Source: Planctomycetota bacterium | GTDB lineage: Bacteria > Planctomycetota > Planctomycetia > Planctomycetales > Planctomycetaceae | Assembly (NCBI GenBank): GCA_027618475.1 | Contig: JAQCEJ010000035.1 | Coordinates: 1 to 45,493, forward strand | Direction of reading: 5' to 3' | Length of the DNA: 45,493 bases | Part shown: piece after piece, positions 1 to 8,507 of the stretch | How positions within the stretch are numbered: the stretch's first letter is position 1 | Layout of the letters: every line of letters begins with the position of its first letter | Translations under genes and position numbers: made by a program | The notes under the pieces: model-generated | What the model was told of the DNA's origin: nothing | Databases searched by the model: none | The model's input: only the letters and a program-made list of their open reading frames with translations

Positions 1-273
1 CCCGACTCTCATAACGCTTGGTACAGAAAATGGGGGCAGGTCAGTGTCTTCGATGCCGCCTGCAGGAAAGATCGTAAATGCACTCTCGTAGTTGTGCAGC
101 GCCAGACCAATCTGCTTGAGATTATTGCGGCATTGAATACGTCGAGCCGCCTCCCTTGCCTGTTGAACGGCAGGAAGCAAGAAAGCAATCAAGATAGCAA
201 TGATTGCGATGACGACAAGCAGTTCGAAGAGGGTGAATCCGCGACGCGATGTTCGAGGAACGAGCTGGGACAT
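1..273 (-). CDS. DUF1559 prepilin-like protein (5' part; runs off the left edge)
   Basis: The minus-strand frame opens at ATG 273 and is open to base 1, giving 91 residues of a longer protein. The N-terminus is a classic type IV pilin/pseudopilin start: a basic stretch, then [19 protein letters not shown] (methylation motif GFTLFE, cleavage expected after the Gly), a hydrophobic helix, then [20 protein letters not shown] and [13 protein letters not shown]. This is the signature N-terminus of DUF1559 (SBP_bac_10) proteins, which are massively expanded in planctomycetes. They are probably prepilin-peptidase processed and surface-associated; their function is unknown. The gene reads away from the Fur-box-like palindromes at 453-471 and 571-585, so iron control of this gene is possible (inference). 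The C-terminal domain is outside the window. Confidence 0.95.
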   Translation of the reverse strand, partial: MSQLVPRTSRRGFTLFELLVVIAIIAILIAFLLPAVQQAREAARRIQCRNNLKQIGLALHNYESAFTIFPAGGIEDTDLPPFSVPSVMRVG

Positions 274-452
274 GCTTAAGCCTCCTGTGGAATTCAGCGG
301 TCAGACATTCAGAGAAATCACCGGAACACAACGACATGTTGCAGTGGGTCTCCGAGCGTGGCTGGCGCGAACAGGTAGGCTGGCTGCGGCCTCGGATCGT
401 CATTTAGGACGGCAAGTGGTAAAAAATGCCCTTGCCAGACAACGATTCACTT

Positions 453-471
453 GATATTGAGATTCAATATC
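453..471. promoter_or_regulatory. Fur-box-like palindrome 1
   Basis: The 19-base palindrome GATATTGAGATTCAATATC has perfect 8-base arms around GAT. Aligned to the classic E. coli Fur box GATAATGATAATCATTATC it agrees at 15 of 19 positions by my count. It lies between the divergent DUF1559 gene and the hemP-type gene, in AT-rich DNA. Binding by Fur is inferred; no fur gene is in the window. Confidence 0.55.
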
Positions 472-570
472 ATCATGTTAGTCTGGTCGTTATTCAATTG
501 GAAGTCAACTCTGGAGGAGTTTTTCCAAATTTACTGGAAAATCTTGACTTATTATTCAGAAAATTTCTGT

Positions 571-585
571 TGAGAATGGTTCTCA
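571..585. promoter_or_regulatory. Fur-box-like palindrome 2 (7-1-7)
   Basis: TGAGAATGGTTCTCA has the 7-1-7 layout of the Fur consensus TGATAATnATTATCA, with the outer and central bases retained. It ends 13 bases before the target duplication of the IS element. In the uninterrupted ancestor it would have been about 35 to 50 bases upstream of the hemP start, the expected place for an iron-responsive operator. Confidence 0.5.
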
Positions 586-602
586 GGTAGGTGTTGTCTA
601 CC

Positions 603-624
603 CCCGCATTTCCCAGATGGAAAC
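603..624 (+). repeat. Left terminal inverted repeat of the IS1380 element
   Basis: This is the 22-base left end, beginning CCCGCATTTCCC. It pairs with 2246-2267 with two mismatches near the outer tip. The base pairs immediately outside are the CTACC duplication. Confidence 0.88.
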
Positions 625-709
625 TAGAAACGACGATTCACAAAGTCGGTTTCAGTCGGTAAAAACAGGAGTGAACTGAACGTTGATGGCTCATGGAGGA
701 GGGAATGCC

Positions 710-2056
710 ATGGGTGAACGCAAAACGGACGCCCTGCGGGTCGATTTCGATGGCCAGATTCGCCTCGAATTCCACGGAGCCAACGTCACCAGTGACGCCG
801 GGTTGCTGGCGTATCGGGAACTCGATGAAGCCCTGGGGTTGACGGCCGCGATCGAACAATTGGAGATTGTCGATCCGCGCACCGGGCAGAATACGCAACA
901 CACGATCGGGGCGATGTTGCGGCAGTCGGTCTACAGTCGGTTGGCGGGTTACGAAGACACGAATGACGCCGAGCGTCTGTGTGTCGATCCGGCCATGCGA
1001 CACATTGTCGGTGGCAGAGCTGCCGAGAAAACCGCCGCATCCACCAGCCAGGTTGGCCGGTTCGAGACGAAGGTTTTGACGGAACCGGCGAATCTCTCGA
1101 AATTGACGGAGTTGTCGGGGCGTTGGATCGATCGGGTGCGTCGTACCAGGCGGATGACGGAAATCATTCTCGACATGGACAGTTCCGTCAGTCCCACGCA
1201 TGGTGGGCAGGAGGGAACGTCCTACAACGGTCACTTTGAATGCCGCTGTTATCATCCCCTGTTCTGCTTCAACCAGTTCGGAGACCTGGAGCGGGCGTTG
1301 CTGCGGGAAGGACATGTCCACAGTGCCGACGATTGGCAAAGCGTGTTGGAACCGGTCGTGGCGAGATACCGGACGACCAAGAAACGGTTCTTCCGGGGTG
1401 ATGCCGCCTTCGCCAAGCCGGAACTCTACGAATATTTGGAAACAGAGGGCTACCGGTATGCCATCCGTCTGCCGGCCAACGACGTGTTGTACGAGGAGAT
1501 TGACTATCTGCTGACCCGTCCAATCGGTCGCCCGCCGCAGAAGCCCATCGTCTACTTTACGAGTTTTGAGTATCAGGCGAATACTTGGACCAAACCGCGT
1601 CGGGTGGTGGCCAAAATCGAGTGGCATCGCGGGGAACTGTATCCCCGGGTCGGTTTCATCGTGACGAACCTCACGGAGTGGGCCGGTGATGTGGTGGAAT
1701 TCTACAACCAGCGGGGGACCGCCGAACAGTGGATCAAGGAAGGCAAGTATGCGCTAAAGTGGACACGGCTGTCATGCTGCCGCTTTGTGGCCAATCAGGT
1801 ACGGTTGCAACTCTTTGCGTTGGCGTACAATCTCGGCAACTTTCTGCGGCGACTGGTACTTCCGCCGGGTGTGAGTCAGTGGTCTCTGACGACACTGCGA
1901 GAGAAGCTGATCAAGATCGGGGCGAAGATAGTGCGTCACGCCCGGTACGTGACGTTTCAGATGGCAGAGGTGGCCATTCCCCGTTCGCTGTTCCGGGAAA
2001 TCTTGGGGCGAATCAAACGACTGCGGCTGAAACGGCCATTGCCGGTACCCGGATGA
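710..2056 (+). CDS. IS1380-family transposase
   Basis: A 448-residue DDE transposase. The start at ATG 710 is chosen because a strong GGAGGAGG ribosome-binding site ends six bases before it; the frame is open further upstream to 683. Candidate catalytic acidic residues sit in LDMDSSV, FRGDAAFA and the C-terminal signature QRGTAEQWIKEGK. That last motif, with the following KWTRLSC, is characteristic of the IS1380 group of DDE_Tnp_1. Length is normal for the family and there is no frameshift or stop. A long antisense open frame over its 5' half is a coding shadow. Confidence 0.95.
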   Translation: MGERKTDALRVDFDGQIRLEFHGANVTSDAGLLAYRELDEALGLTAAIEQLEIVDPRTGQNTQHTIGAMLRQSVYSRLAGYEDTNDAERLCVDPAMRHIVGGRAAEKTAASTSQVGRFETKVLTEPANLSKLTELSGRWIDRVRRTRRMTEIILDMDSSVSPTHGGQEGTSYNGHFECRCYHPLFCFNQFGDLERALLREGHVHSADDWQSVLEPVVARYRTTKKRFFRGDAAFAKPELYEYLETEGYRYAIRLPANDVLYEEIDYLLTRPIGRPPQKPIVYFTSFEYQANTWTKPRRVVAKIEWHRGELYPRVGFIVTNLTEWAGDVVEFYNQRGTAEQWIKEGKYALKWTRLSCCRFVANQVRLQLFALAYNLGNFLRRLVLPPGVSQWSLTTLREKLIKIGAKIVRHARYVTFQMAEVAIPRSLFREILGRIKRLRLKRPLPVPG

Positions 2057-2245
2057 GACCCGTCCCTGTTGAATCACTTCGCGATCTGCAAACGATGGCG
2101 CAGACGGTCCGCGCGCTGAGCGAGAAACGGGCGTTTTGAGCAATGATAACCGACCGACAACGCCCGAAAAACGAAGAGAATTCGTGGATCTGCAGGCAAC
2201 CCGCTGATATCATGAACCCAAATCACTGCCAGCGTGGCGGGGACT

Positions 2246-2267
2246 GTTTCCATCTGGGAAATGTCGG
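2246..2267 (-). repeat. Right terminal inverted repeat of the IS1380 element
   Basis: The 22-base right end is the reverse complement of the left end with two mismatches. It is followed directly by the second CTACC copy at 2268-2272. Confidence 0.88.
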
Positions 2268-2303
2268 CTACCTGTGTTCGACCTTCACGAGGGGAATGTA
2301 AAG

Positions 2304-2504
2304 GTGGAATCGTTTCAATCCGGCCTTCCGAAGAATGAGCTTTCTGCGCGAAGATCTAGCGCGGATACGCCTGTCTCCCCAGACTCTCCCCGCATCAATT
2401 TTGATGAGGTCGCAGCGGGGCACTCCGAAGTTCAAGTTGAGTTTCGCGGGCAGATCTACCGTCTCCGCGTGACCAGGAATGGTAAACTCATACTCAACAA
2501 GTGA
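2304..2504 (+). CDS. hemP: HemP-like hemin uptake/iron-response small protein
   Basis: A small protein of 66 residues if started at GTG 2304, where GAGGGG at 2289-2294 is a good ribosome-binding site. An in-frame GTG at 2274 gives 76 residues but lacks such a site and lies two bases beyond the IS target duplication. The C-terminal half matches the HemP family (PF10636): [20 protein letters not shown] followed by GKLILNK, where Y-R-L-R-x-T-R-x-G-K-L-I-L-x-K is the conserved core. HemP genes are usually Fur-regulated and linked to heme or iron acquisition; the biochemical role is unsettled. Here the IS1380 element separates the gene from two Fur-like palindromes. It converges with the glmU-like gene, with 12 bases between the stops. 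Confidence 0.82.
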   Translation: MESFQSGLPKNELSARRSSADTPVSPDSPRINFDEVAAGHSEVQVEFRGQIYRLRVTRNGKLILNK

Positions 2505-2516
2505 TGCGGCTCGATT

Positions 2517-3485
2517 CTACTTGGAACTGAGGTGAGTGAATGGCGAAACCGATGTTTCATTCTCGATGCTTACCGGGCCTTCGATAACTGCATGCGGACC
2601 AATACGACATTCGTTACCGATATTGGCTGCTCCAAGAATCGTCGTGAACGGCAGGATCACGGTTTCAACGCCAATCGTTGCACGGCTGTCGATGTAAGTT
2701 TGAGTGGGGGAGACGATCGAGACACCTTCCGTCATCCAGCGCTGCTGGATTCGTTGTTGTAAGACCGTTTCTACCTCGGCCAGCTGGACACGTGTGTTAA
2801 CGCCGAGAGCTTCGTTGATGTCGAATCGCGGGAGAGCCATCACGCGATGCCGTTGTTCGAGTAACACGGCGGGGGCATCGGTCAGATAATATTCGCGTTG
2901 CACGTTGTTCGGCTGAATGAGACTGAGCGCTTCGAACAGCAATCGTCCGTCGAATGCAAAGCATCCTGTGTTAATTTCTGTAATTGCCGCATGTTCGGGT
3001 GTGCAATCTTTCTGTTCGACGATGCGAAGAAATTCTCCCTGAGCACCACGAACGATTCGGCCGAGACCCTGATTGGCGTTGGTCACTGCGGTGCCAATTA
3101 CACATGCGGCCCCCTGGTCAGCTTGAGTTTTCAACAACTCCCCTAACGAGGCTGCCCGGAGCAGGGGGGTATCCCCGGCCAGAACGAGGACCGCCCCTTG
3201 ATGTTTACCGACGACAGGTTCGCACATCATGACGGCGTGTCCGGTCCCTTTTTGCTCATTTTGCACGGCGAATTCGACGTCTGCATGTTGCGATAATGCG
3301 GTCCGTACAAGGTCGGCCTTGTGGCCGACGACGACACAGATTTTTTCTGCTCCCGCATCACGAACAGAATCGAGAACCCATTCAATCATGGGGCGGCCGC
3401 CAACAGGATGCAGAACTTTGGGGAGTTCCGACTTCATTCGCGTGCTCTTGCCGGCGGCAAGTATGATGGCTATGGGGGCAGTCAC
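2517..3485 (-). CDS. GlmU-like UDP-GlcNAc pyrophosphorylase lacking the acetyltransferase domain
   Basis: A nucleotidyltransferase of 322 residues. Start GTG 3485 is preferred because GAGGAA lies five bases upstream and the protein then begins TAPIAIILAAGKSTRM; the frame continues upstream to 3542 without a better signal. It carries the sugar-nucleotide pyrophosphorylase motif LAAGKSTRMKSELPKVLH, a QNEQKGTGHAV segment, a probable metal-binding Asp in LAGDTPLL, and EINTGCF. These match the GlmU uridylyltransferase domain (GlcNAc-1-P + UTP to UDP-GlcNAc, for peptidoglycan and LPS). Only a few hexapeptide turns follow (about residues 255-310). The long left-handed beta-helix with acetyltransferase residues in full-length GlmU (about 450 residues) is absent. 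Confidence 0.85.
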   Translation of the reverse strand: MTAPIAIILAAGKSTRMKSELPKVLHPVGGRPMIEWVLDSVRDAGAEKICVVVGHKADLVRTALSQHADVEFAVQNEQKGTGHAVMMCEPVVGKHQGAVLVLAGDTPLLRAASLGELLKTQADQGAACVIGTAVTNANQGLGRIVRGAQGEFLRIVEQKDCTPEHAAITEINTGCFAFDGRLLFEALSLIQPNNVQREYYLTDAPAVLLEQRHRVMALPRFDINEALGVNTRVQLAEVETVLQQRIQQRWMTEGVSIVSPTQTYIDSRATIGVETVILPFTTILGAANIGNECRIGPHAVIEGPVSIENETSVSPFTHLSSK

Positions 3486-3603
3486 GGAAATTCCTCGGAG
3501 ATTTTCATCAGGGAAATGACAGGAGCCATTGCCGATTTGCACGGGCCGTACTCAAGTCTTGAGGTAGTCAATCAGCCTATGAGAACAGTTCGGGGTGATG
3601 TTC

Positions 3604-4698
3604 TCAATAGCGAATTCCGACCCGTCCGATCAATCCGGAACTGATGTCGAAGTCGGGCGTAGCATATTTGAATTCGGCCTGGCGGTCGAAGACCCAACCG
3701 GCTTCGATAAAGCTGGAGAGAAATCCGTTGTCGTTGCGTAGTCCGAGTACGGCACGCCAGTCAGCAATCTGAATCTTTTCATCAATAGAGGCGGGTTGAA
3801 GCGTAATCTGATACGATTCGACATGGTATTCGGCAGACGCATACAGCCAGGTTGCCACGCCCCAGGGGTTACCGAGGAAGACGCTGACTCGAGGTTGCGG
3901 AAAGACAAGACGCCATTCCCAGATGTCGCTCGGAGTCCAGACCAACCCGGCGTAGGGAATCACGATGTCGTCGACTCGGTCCCAATACCCGGCACCTAAC
4001 GCCCACATCAATTGATCGCTGGTTCGCAGAAACATAATCGCCCGAGCATCAAAATTCCAGGCGTCAGAGTTGGTTCCACCATCAAAGTCGCTGTTCACTG
4101 AGGGGTTGAAGCCGACTTGCACGCTAAATGGCGAGTTCGCGGGAGTGGCGAGTTCCAAGTCCCAGCCGATACGATGGACGCTTCCGGGGAGTCCTATTCC
4201 TGTCGGTCCGTCCCATGCGCGATAGTCGTATTGCGGTGTAGATGAGAAAATCCAACCATCCGGAAGAGGAGAAGTATGTTCGAGTTCGACTCCGGCTTCG
4301 AAGATGCCAAAGTCTCCCAAAGCTCCGGAGGCATCTTCTTTTGGCAGATACCCGGCATTCCAGCGGCTCGTCCAGCCGAATCGATAGGGTTGTGGTCCAT
4401 TGGTTCCGAAGGCGAAAGGTCCATGTCCGGCCCCAGTGTATGGCATTTGTCCTGGAACTCCCCCCAGGAATGGATCGCCATAAGGAACAGGCGTGTAGGG
4501 GGTACCCGAAAATGGCATTGCCTGCCCTGTGTCACCATTCGAATAGTATGGGTCGGTGTTTCCGGGGATTTCATCGTAGGGAGCGCCGTTTTGCCCGCGA
4601 ATAGCCGACATGAAAGCATCACGAGGGACATAAACGGTTTGATACGAAATCGGAGTTGCCGAAAACAATGTAGCGATAATAAGAAGGGTAGCGTTCAA
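3604..4698 (-). CDS. Putative outer-membrane beta-barrel protein (DUF6268-like)
   Basis: 364 residues starting at TTG 4698, with AGG nine bases upstream. The first ~20 residues are a hydrophobic signal peptide. Residues 30-100 are rich in Pro, Gly, Tyr and Asn, a disordered linker. The rest alternates aromatic and polar residues typical of beta-strands (for example ELEHTSPLPDGWIFSSTPQY, GWDLELATP, ARAIMFLRTSD) and ends GLIGRVGIRY, an aromatic C-terminus like outer-membrane barrels. It resembles planctomycete proteins annotated as DUF6268 outer-membrane beta-barrel; I assign the family from overall character, so the name is tentative. The start codon is unusual, but no ATG lies between it and the signal peptide. 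Confidence 0.7.
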   Translation of the reverse strand: MNATLLIIATLFSATPISYQTVYVPRDAFMSAIRGQNGAPYDEIPGNTDPYYSNGDTGQAMPFSGTPYTPVPYGDPFLGGVPGQMPYTGAGHGPFAFGTNGPQPYRFGWTSRWNAGYLPKEDASGALGDFGIFEAGVELEHTSPLPDGWIFSSTPQYDYRAWDGPTGIGLPGSVHRIGWDLELATPANSPFSVQVGFNPSVNSDFDGGTNSDAWNFDARAIMFLRTSDQLMWALGAGYWDRVDDIVIPYAGLVWTPSDIWEWRLVFPQPRVSVFLGNPWGVATWLYASAEYHVESYQITLQPASIDEKIQIADWRAVLGLRNDNGFLSSFIEAGWVFDRQAEFKYATPDFDISSGLIGRVGIRY

Positions 4699-4884
4699 CG
4701 TGCTTAACCTGTATTGCGGGGAAAAGGAACAGGCCAGTCCAGTGTTTTGTGAACACCGGGAATTGACCGGCAGTTTTTGCAGAAGTCCGCTTTTTCGTCA
4801 ACGGCAAGTTCTTGAGGTGACTCTTCGCCAGCGTGCTGGATTGTAAGATTTACAGCGGTCTGCGGTCGAAAATCCCAATCGAGT

Positions 4885-6174
4885 TCACGTACCTGAAGTC
4901 GTTGGTTCTTCCGTGTTAGCATCGCTATTAGCGACTGCGTTTGGTAGAGATTGCAGTGGTGATGATGTGATCGATTGTTGGAGATCCGGAGAAGGTGGTA
5001 GGAGATAGAATGTGGACAGGTCGGTTCCGTCGTTGCTTCGACGGAGCAGAAAATAGATGATTGTCGTTGCGCACCAGAAGTAACTGTACACAATCGCCAA
5101 AAACAACCAGCTAAATCCTTCCATCCAGTAACCGATGACTTGTAGCCCTGATGTCGGCCATTCCGTCAATTGCGTTGCGCCTGATCCGCCAAAAACCACA
5201 GGAATCTGTTGTTGCAATGTCTCTCGCATGGTGTCGTCACCGATCCAGACGCCGCACCAGATCGAAAGATAAATCGTTAAGGTCAGAAGCAATTGCACAA
5301 AGGCGATCATCACGGCTCCGCAGATGAACGCGACGAAAATGTACCAGGCCATTTGCCACGGACGTCCTGTCAGATAACCATAGGAGCGGCTGAGTCCGTC
5401 AAAAGCATCTGAACCTTCGACACTGATGGCGGCAAACATGAGTGGCCAGCAGATCGCGATGCAGAACATGATAATTGCCATCAACAGGCTGAGAATCAGC
5501 GGGATAAACCAGAATATGCCCATGACAAAATCACCGTCGCCGGGAATTAATGCGAAGAGTCCGAAGAGACGGACCGTCACAAACAAAGTCCCGATTCCCA
5601 CGAACGGCAATAAGGGGGCAGAGAAAAATGCCAGATAAAACGCCCGGCTGAATCGAATGGCTTCACCGATTGACAGTGACATATGCCGGGCAAATTGCGA
5701 TCCCGCCTGCCGAGTGATTGCACCGCCACAAATCGACCAAATGATAAGATCCCAAAAAAGAATCGACCATGCCGCTACGATATCGGTCCATGTCGACCGG
5801 CCGCTGAGTCCACCATTCGGAAAAAATAGTCGCGCTGCCGGATACAAGATCTGGCGATAGGGTCGCCACAGGATGTGCATCGGATTGGTGACACGTAGGC
5901 GACTTTGATCCGGTTCATTAATAAAGTCGAATATACTCTGGGATCTGTTCTCCTGGTCGTTCAGCTGGGGCATGCTGATGCGGGCTGACTCGGCAACAAC
6001 CTCACTTGGTATACACAGCGACAATACGAAATGTCCGGTGTACATTAGGATGATTCCCAAAAATGCCGTAAGGATATTTCGCGGATCGAGCGCTATGAAA
6101 ATCGCACGGCTGATTCCTAACCAGGGAAACCAGCGGCGATAGGGAATCGAATCGACCGCGAAATCGTTGCTCAT
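4885..6174 (-). CDS. Polytopic inner-membrane protein of unknown function
   Basis: 429 residues from ATG 6174, preferred over an upstream in-frame ATG at 6213 because GAGAGGCGG lies just upstream. It has about six or seven hydrophobic helices, including ILTAFLGIILMYTGHFVLSL, IVAAWSILFWDLIIWSI, FVMGIFWFIPLILSLLMAII and LFLAIVYSYFWCATTIIYFL, plus a polar C-terminal tail rich in Ser, Asn and Thr. No enzymatic motif was recognised. Similar conserved membrane proteins are common in planctomycetes. The gene precedes the barrel gene on the same strand with a 186-base gap, so co-transcription is possible. Confidence 0.75.
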   Translation of the reverse strand: MSNDFAVDSIPYRRWFPWLGISRAIFIALDPRNILTAFLGIILMYTGHFVLSLCIPSEVVAESARISMPQLNDQENRSQSIFDFINEPDQSRLRVTNPMHILWRPYRQILYPAARLFFPNGGLSGRSTWTDIVAAWSILFWDLIIWSICGGAITRQAGSQFARHMSLSIGEAIRFSRAFYLAFFSAPLLPFVGIGTLFVTVRLFGLFALIPGDGDFVMGIFWFIPLILSLLMAIIMFCIAICWPLMFAAISVEGSDAFDGLSRSYGYLTGRPWQMAWYIFVAFICGAVMIAFVQLLLTLTIYLSIWCGVWIGDDTMRETLQQQIPVVFGGSGATQLTEWPTSGLQVIGYWMEGFSWLFLAIVYSYFWCATTIIYFLLRRSNDGTDLSTFYLLPPSPDLQQSITSSPLQSLPNAVANSDANTEEPTTSGT

Positions 6175-6382
6175 GACTCTTAACCGCCTCTCCGGATACC
6201 GTCTGTAACGCACGACCTTGCTTGTGTATCACTAGTCGTGCCCGTGAGGAGCATTATAGCCGTCATGGTCTAAAATCGCCTCACAGGAAGAGACGAATTT
6301 CGTTTGGAGACAGTTATGCGCGAGGGTTGAGACGATCTGTCAGACAATCGATTCATAAGCCGGTTTTCGACGAAACGAACAT

Positions 6383-6412
6383 GCTCCATGGCGAACAAAT
6401 TCGCCATGGAGC
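6383..6412 (-). terminator. Perfect 13-bp hairpin, likely terminator after the GGDEF gene
   Basis: The arms 6383-6395 (GCTCCATGGCGAA) and 6400-6412 are perfect complements with a 4-base CAAA loop. It lies about 60 bases beyond the stop of the minus-strand GGDEF gene and is followed on that strand by GTTCGTTTCG, which is only moderately T-rich. Confidence 0.6.
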
Positions 6413-6470
6413 GTCTTGAAATACCGGAGTATCCTCGATCAGAACGACGTTGAATCTGTCGCGATTCGAG

Positions 6471-8276
6471 TTAGGTCGTTGGAGAAAGCAGTTCCGACGC
6501 CTGTACCACGCGGTTTCGGCCAAGTTCTTTGGCGTGATAGAGGGCTTTATCCGAGGCACCGATGAGATCATCGACCGTGAAGGCATGTTCGGGATATGTA
6601 CTCGTCCCGAGACTTGCCGTCACTTTTAAATCCCCTTTGCTGGTGGGGATTGGGGTCTTTTCAATAGCGGCACGTACCGATTCGGCGATGCGTGTGGCTC
6701 CGGCAGAACTGATTCCAGGCAACAATACGGCGAGCTCCTCACCTCCATATCTCGCGAGAACGGCGCGATCGCCGCAACGGATTTCCGTAATACGATCGCG
6801 CAATACTCTTGCAATCACACGTAGGACATCGTCTCCTGCCTGGTGACCATAGTTGTCGTTAATCAATTTGAAACGGTCGAGGTCGATTAGAATGAGCGAG
6901 CAGTCTTCCTTAAAGCGATCGGCCCATTCAACCTCGCGAGCGATTATTTTATCGAAGGTACGCCGGTTGGCCAGTTGAGTCAGTCCGTCAAGCCGCGCCT
7001 GTCGTTCGACGGCCACAAAGTTGAATGATCGCAACATGGTCTCGGCAAGGTGATTGCCGGCCCATTCAATTAAACGATATTGCCAATCTTCGAAGGGTTC
7101 TGGTGTGCGTTTAGTCAGGCAGAACATTCCGAACGGTCCGTGTTGCTGTCTCAAGGTAACAACTGTCGCGTGGCGAATGAGGGAATGAATCTCCAGCGGG
7201 ATGAGGTTGAATGTATTGTAGATGCCGAGATCCTGGTCTTGTCCGCATTTGGCATGATTCCGCACGATCACGTCTTCGGCGGTGTACCAGACCATTTCAA
7301 GATTGGCCTGTAGAGGAACACCGCAACGAATGCGTGCCTGTTCCGGCGTAAAACCAGTTCCCGAAGGATTTTTCGTCAGATACAGAGCACAGCGATCGGC
7401 GGCGACACACTGAATCAGTGCATTCAGGAATTCTTCGGTCATCTTCGTCGGTGATTCGAAAGTGCGGTCGGTGATCTGACGCAGAGACAGCATTTCCTGT
7501 GCGGCACGTAGTTCGACTTTTTGAGTCGCGAGATCCTGGTTTTTCTTCAAGTTACCGGAAATGTAATTCATCATCCGCTTCGCGAGTTCGAATTGTTGTT
7601 CGCGCGAGATACCGGCGGGATACAGGTCTGTTGTCACCATAACGCCGGTCACTTCGTTCGGTCCACCGATGGCGATCAGAAACAATTCTCTGGCACGTCG
7701 CCGGTCGGCTACCGACAGAGATGTGGCCCATACGGAATCAAGCATCGATTGACCTTCGAGAGCAATCACTCGTTCTAACTTCAGGCGATGCCACCATTGG
7801 TTCTCGACCGGAAAATCCTTCTGCGGTTCGGATTGAAGACCGCGATGGGATTTGACAATGGCGTTGGCGTCCTTTTTCTCCACAATGAATCCAAAGGCGT
7901 CGTTTGGATTAGTGATAAACCGTCGCAGTAAAACAGTGATCGCGTGGTCGCTTTCTCCCAATGAAATGATCTCACGCAGAATATGGTTCTCCAACCGTAC
8001 CAGTGTGCGATCGGACTGCACCTCGTTGAATTCGCTTGCCAGGGAGTTCAGCTCCATTTCGACGAGTTGTTTTTCTCGTCGGAATCGCTGGAGGCGGAGG
8101 ACGTGCCAGCAATAATGGATGAAGCAGACACCGGCAAGTGCCGTCGTTGAGATGGCACCGATGGGGTAGGAAAATAGAGAATCGGCAATAATTGAAATAT
8201 GTTGCATCACAATCAGTGACATTCTCTGATGGTGTGGTAAGTGGGTGAAATCGAAAAGGCCATCCACTTTCAACAT
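6471..8276 (-). CDS. GGDEF-domain diguanylate cyclase with N-terminal membrane helix
   Basis: 601 residues from ATG 8276; in-frame ATGs at 8222 and 8207 are alternatives, as no start has a strong ribosome-binding site. One membrane helix (about residues 36-60) is followed by a charged, probably coiled-coil stretch (61-100), a region of two GAF-like sensory folds (about 100-420), and a C-terminal GGDEF domain (about 428-595). The active-site motif is GGEEL at 511-515, with LTQLANRRTFD, LILIDLDRFKLINDNYGH and AGDDVLR in the expected order, so it should make c-di-GMP from two GTP. RCGD (500-503) resembles the inhibitory RxxD site but is two residues further from GGEEL than usual, so product inhibition is uncertain. 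Confidence 0.9.
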   Translation of the reverse strand: MLKVDGLFDFTHLPHHQRMSLIVMQHISIIADSLFSYPIGAISTTALAGVCFIHYCWHVLRLQRFRREKQLVEMELNSLASEFNEVQSDRTLVRLENHILREIISLGESDHAITVLLRRFITNPNDAFGFIVEKKDANAIVKSHRGLQSEPQKDFPVENQWWHRLKLERVIALEGQSMLDSVWATSLSVADRRRARELFLIAIGGPNEVTGVMVTTDLYPAGISREQQFELAKRMMNYISGNLKKNQDLATQKVELRAAQEMLSLRQITDRTFESPTKMTEEFLNALIQCVAADRCALYLTKNPSGTGFTPEQARIRCGVPLQANLEMVWYTAEDVIVRNHAKCGQDQDLGIYNTFNLIPLEIHSLIRHATVVTLRQQHGPFGMFCLTKRTPEPFEDWQYRLIEWAGNHLAETMLRSFNFVAVERQARLDGLTQLANRRTFDKIIAREVEWADRFKEDCSLILIDLDRFKLINDNYGHQAGDDVLRVIARVLRDRITEIRCGDRAVLARYGGEELAVLLPGISSAGATRIAESVRAAIEKTPIPTSKGDLKVTASLGTSTYPEHAFTVDDLIGASDKALYHAKELGRNRVVQASELLSPTT

Positions 8277-8507
8277 AGCTCACGGGTTTCTATGGAAAAG
8301 AAACGGTCATCCGTTCAGCCGTTTTTGTTCACTGTTTCGTATGGAGTAGCGTTGCATCGCCGATAATCGCTACAATCGTGATTGCCGGAGAATAACTTCA
8401 AGTCTCGCACAAAAGCTTGAAACGCTCCGTCACGAACTGATTTCCAACCGGATTATTATGTACGGACAAGCTGCCATTTCAGCTGGTCATTAACGGGAAC
8501 TCGACCG
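8277..8507. other. Divergent intergenic region between the GGDEF and DUF1080 genes
   Basis: 231 bases without an open frame of interest. It must hold the promoters for both divergent genes, but no clear -35/-10 pair or operator was recognised. Confidence 0.5.

Larger units (their letters stand above)
274..602. other. Intergenic region upstream of the IS: divergent promoter region with two palindromes
   Basis: No convincing gene lies here. The sequence becomes clearly AT-rich from about 420. It holds two Fur-box-like palindromes (453-471, 571-585), a TTGACT hexamer at 544-549 that could be a -35 box for a rightward promoter, and a short inverted repeat GGTAG (586-590) / CTACC (598-602). Its right arm is the target site duplicated by the insertion sequence. 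Confidence 0.7.
603..2267 (+). mobile_element. Complete IS1380-family insertion sequence (1665 bp)
   Basis: One transposase gene lies between two near-identical inverted ends: 603-624 and 2246-2267. They agree at 20 of 22 bases, sharing CATTTCCCAGATGGAAAC. The element is flanked by a 5-base direct repeat CTACC at 598-602 and 2268-2272, which reads as a target-site duplication; 4-5 bases is usual for IS1380. Size, single gene and transposase motifs all fit this family. The transposase is uninterrupted, so the copy may still be active. About 190 bases between the transposase stop and the right end hold no gene. Confidence 0.92.

Noticed and set aside
638-1627. Long minus-strand open frame of 329 codons over the transposase gene
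   Set aside because: It is antisense to a clear IS1380 transposase with conserved motifs; its own sequence has no family character. A coding shadow.
2127-2166. CGGGCGTT/AACGCCCG hairpin in the IS tail as a transposase terminator
   Set aside because: On the plus strand it is followed by A residues rather than T, so it does not fit an intrinsic terminator for the transposase.
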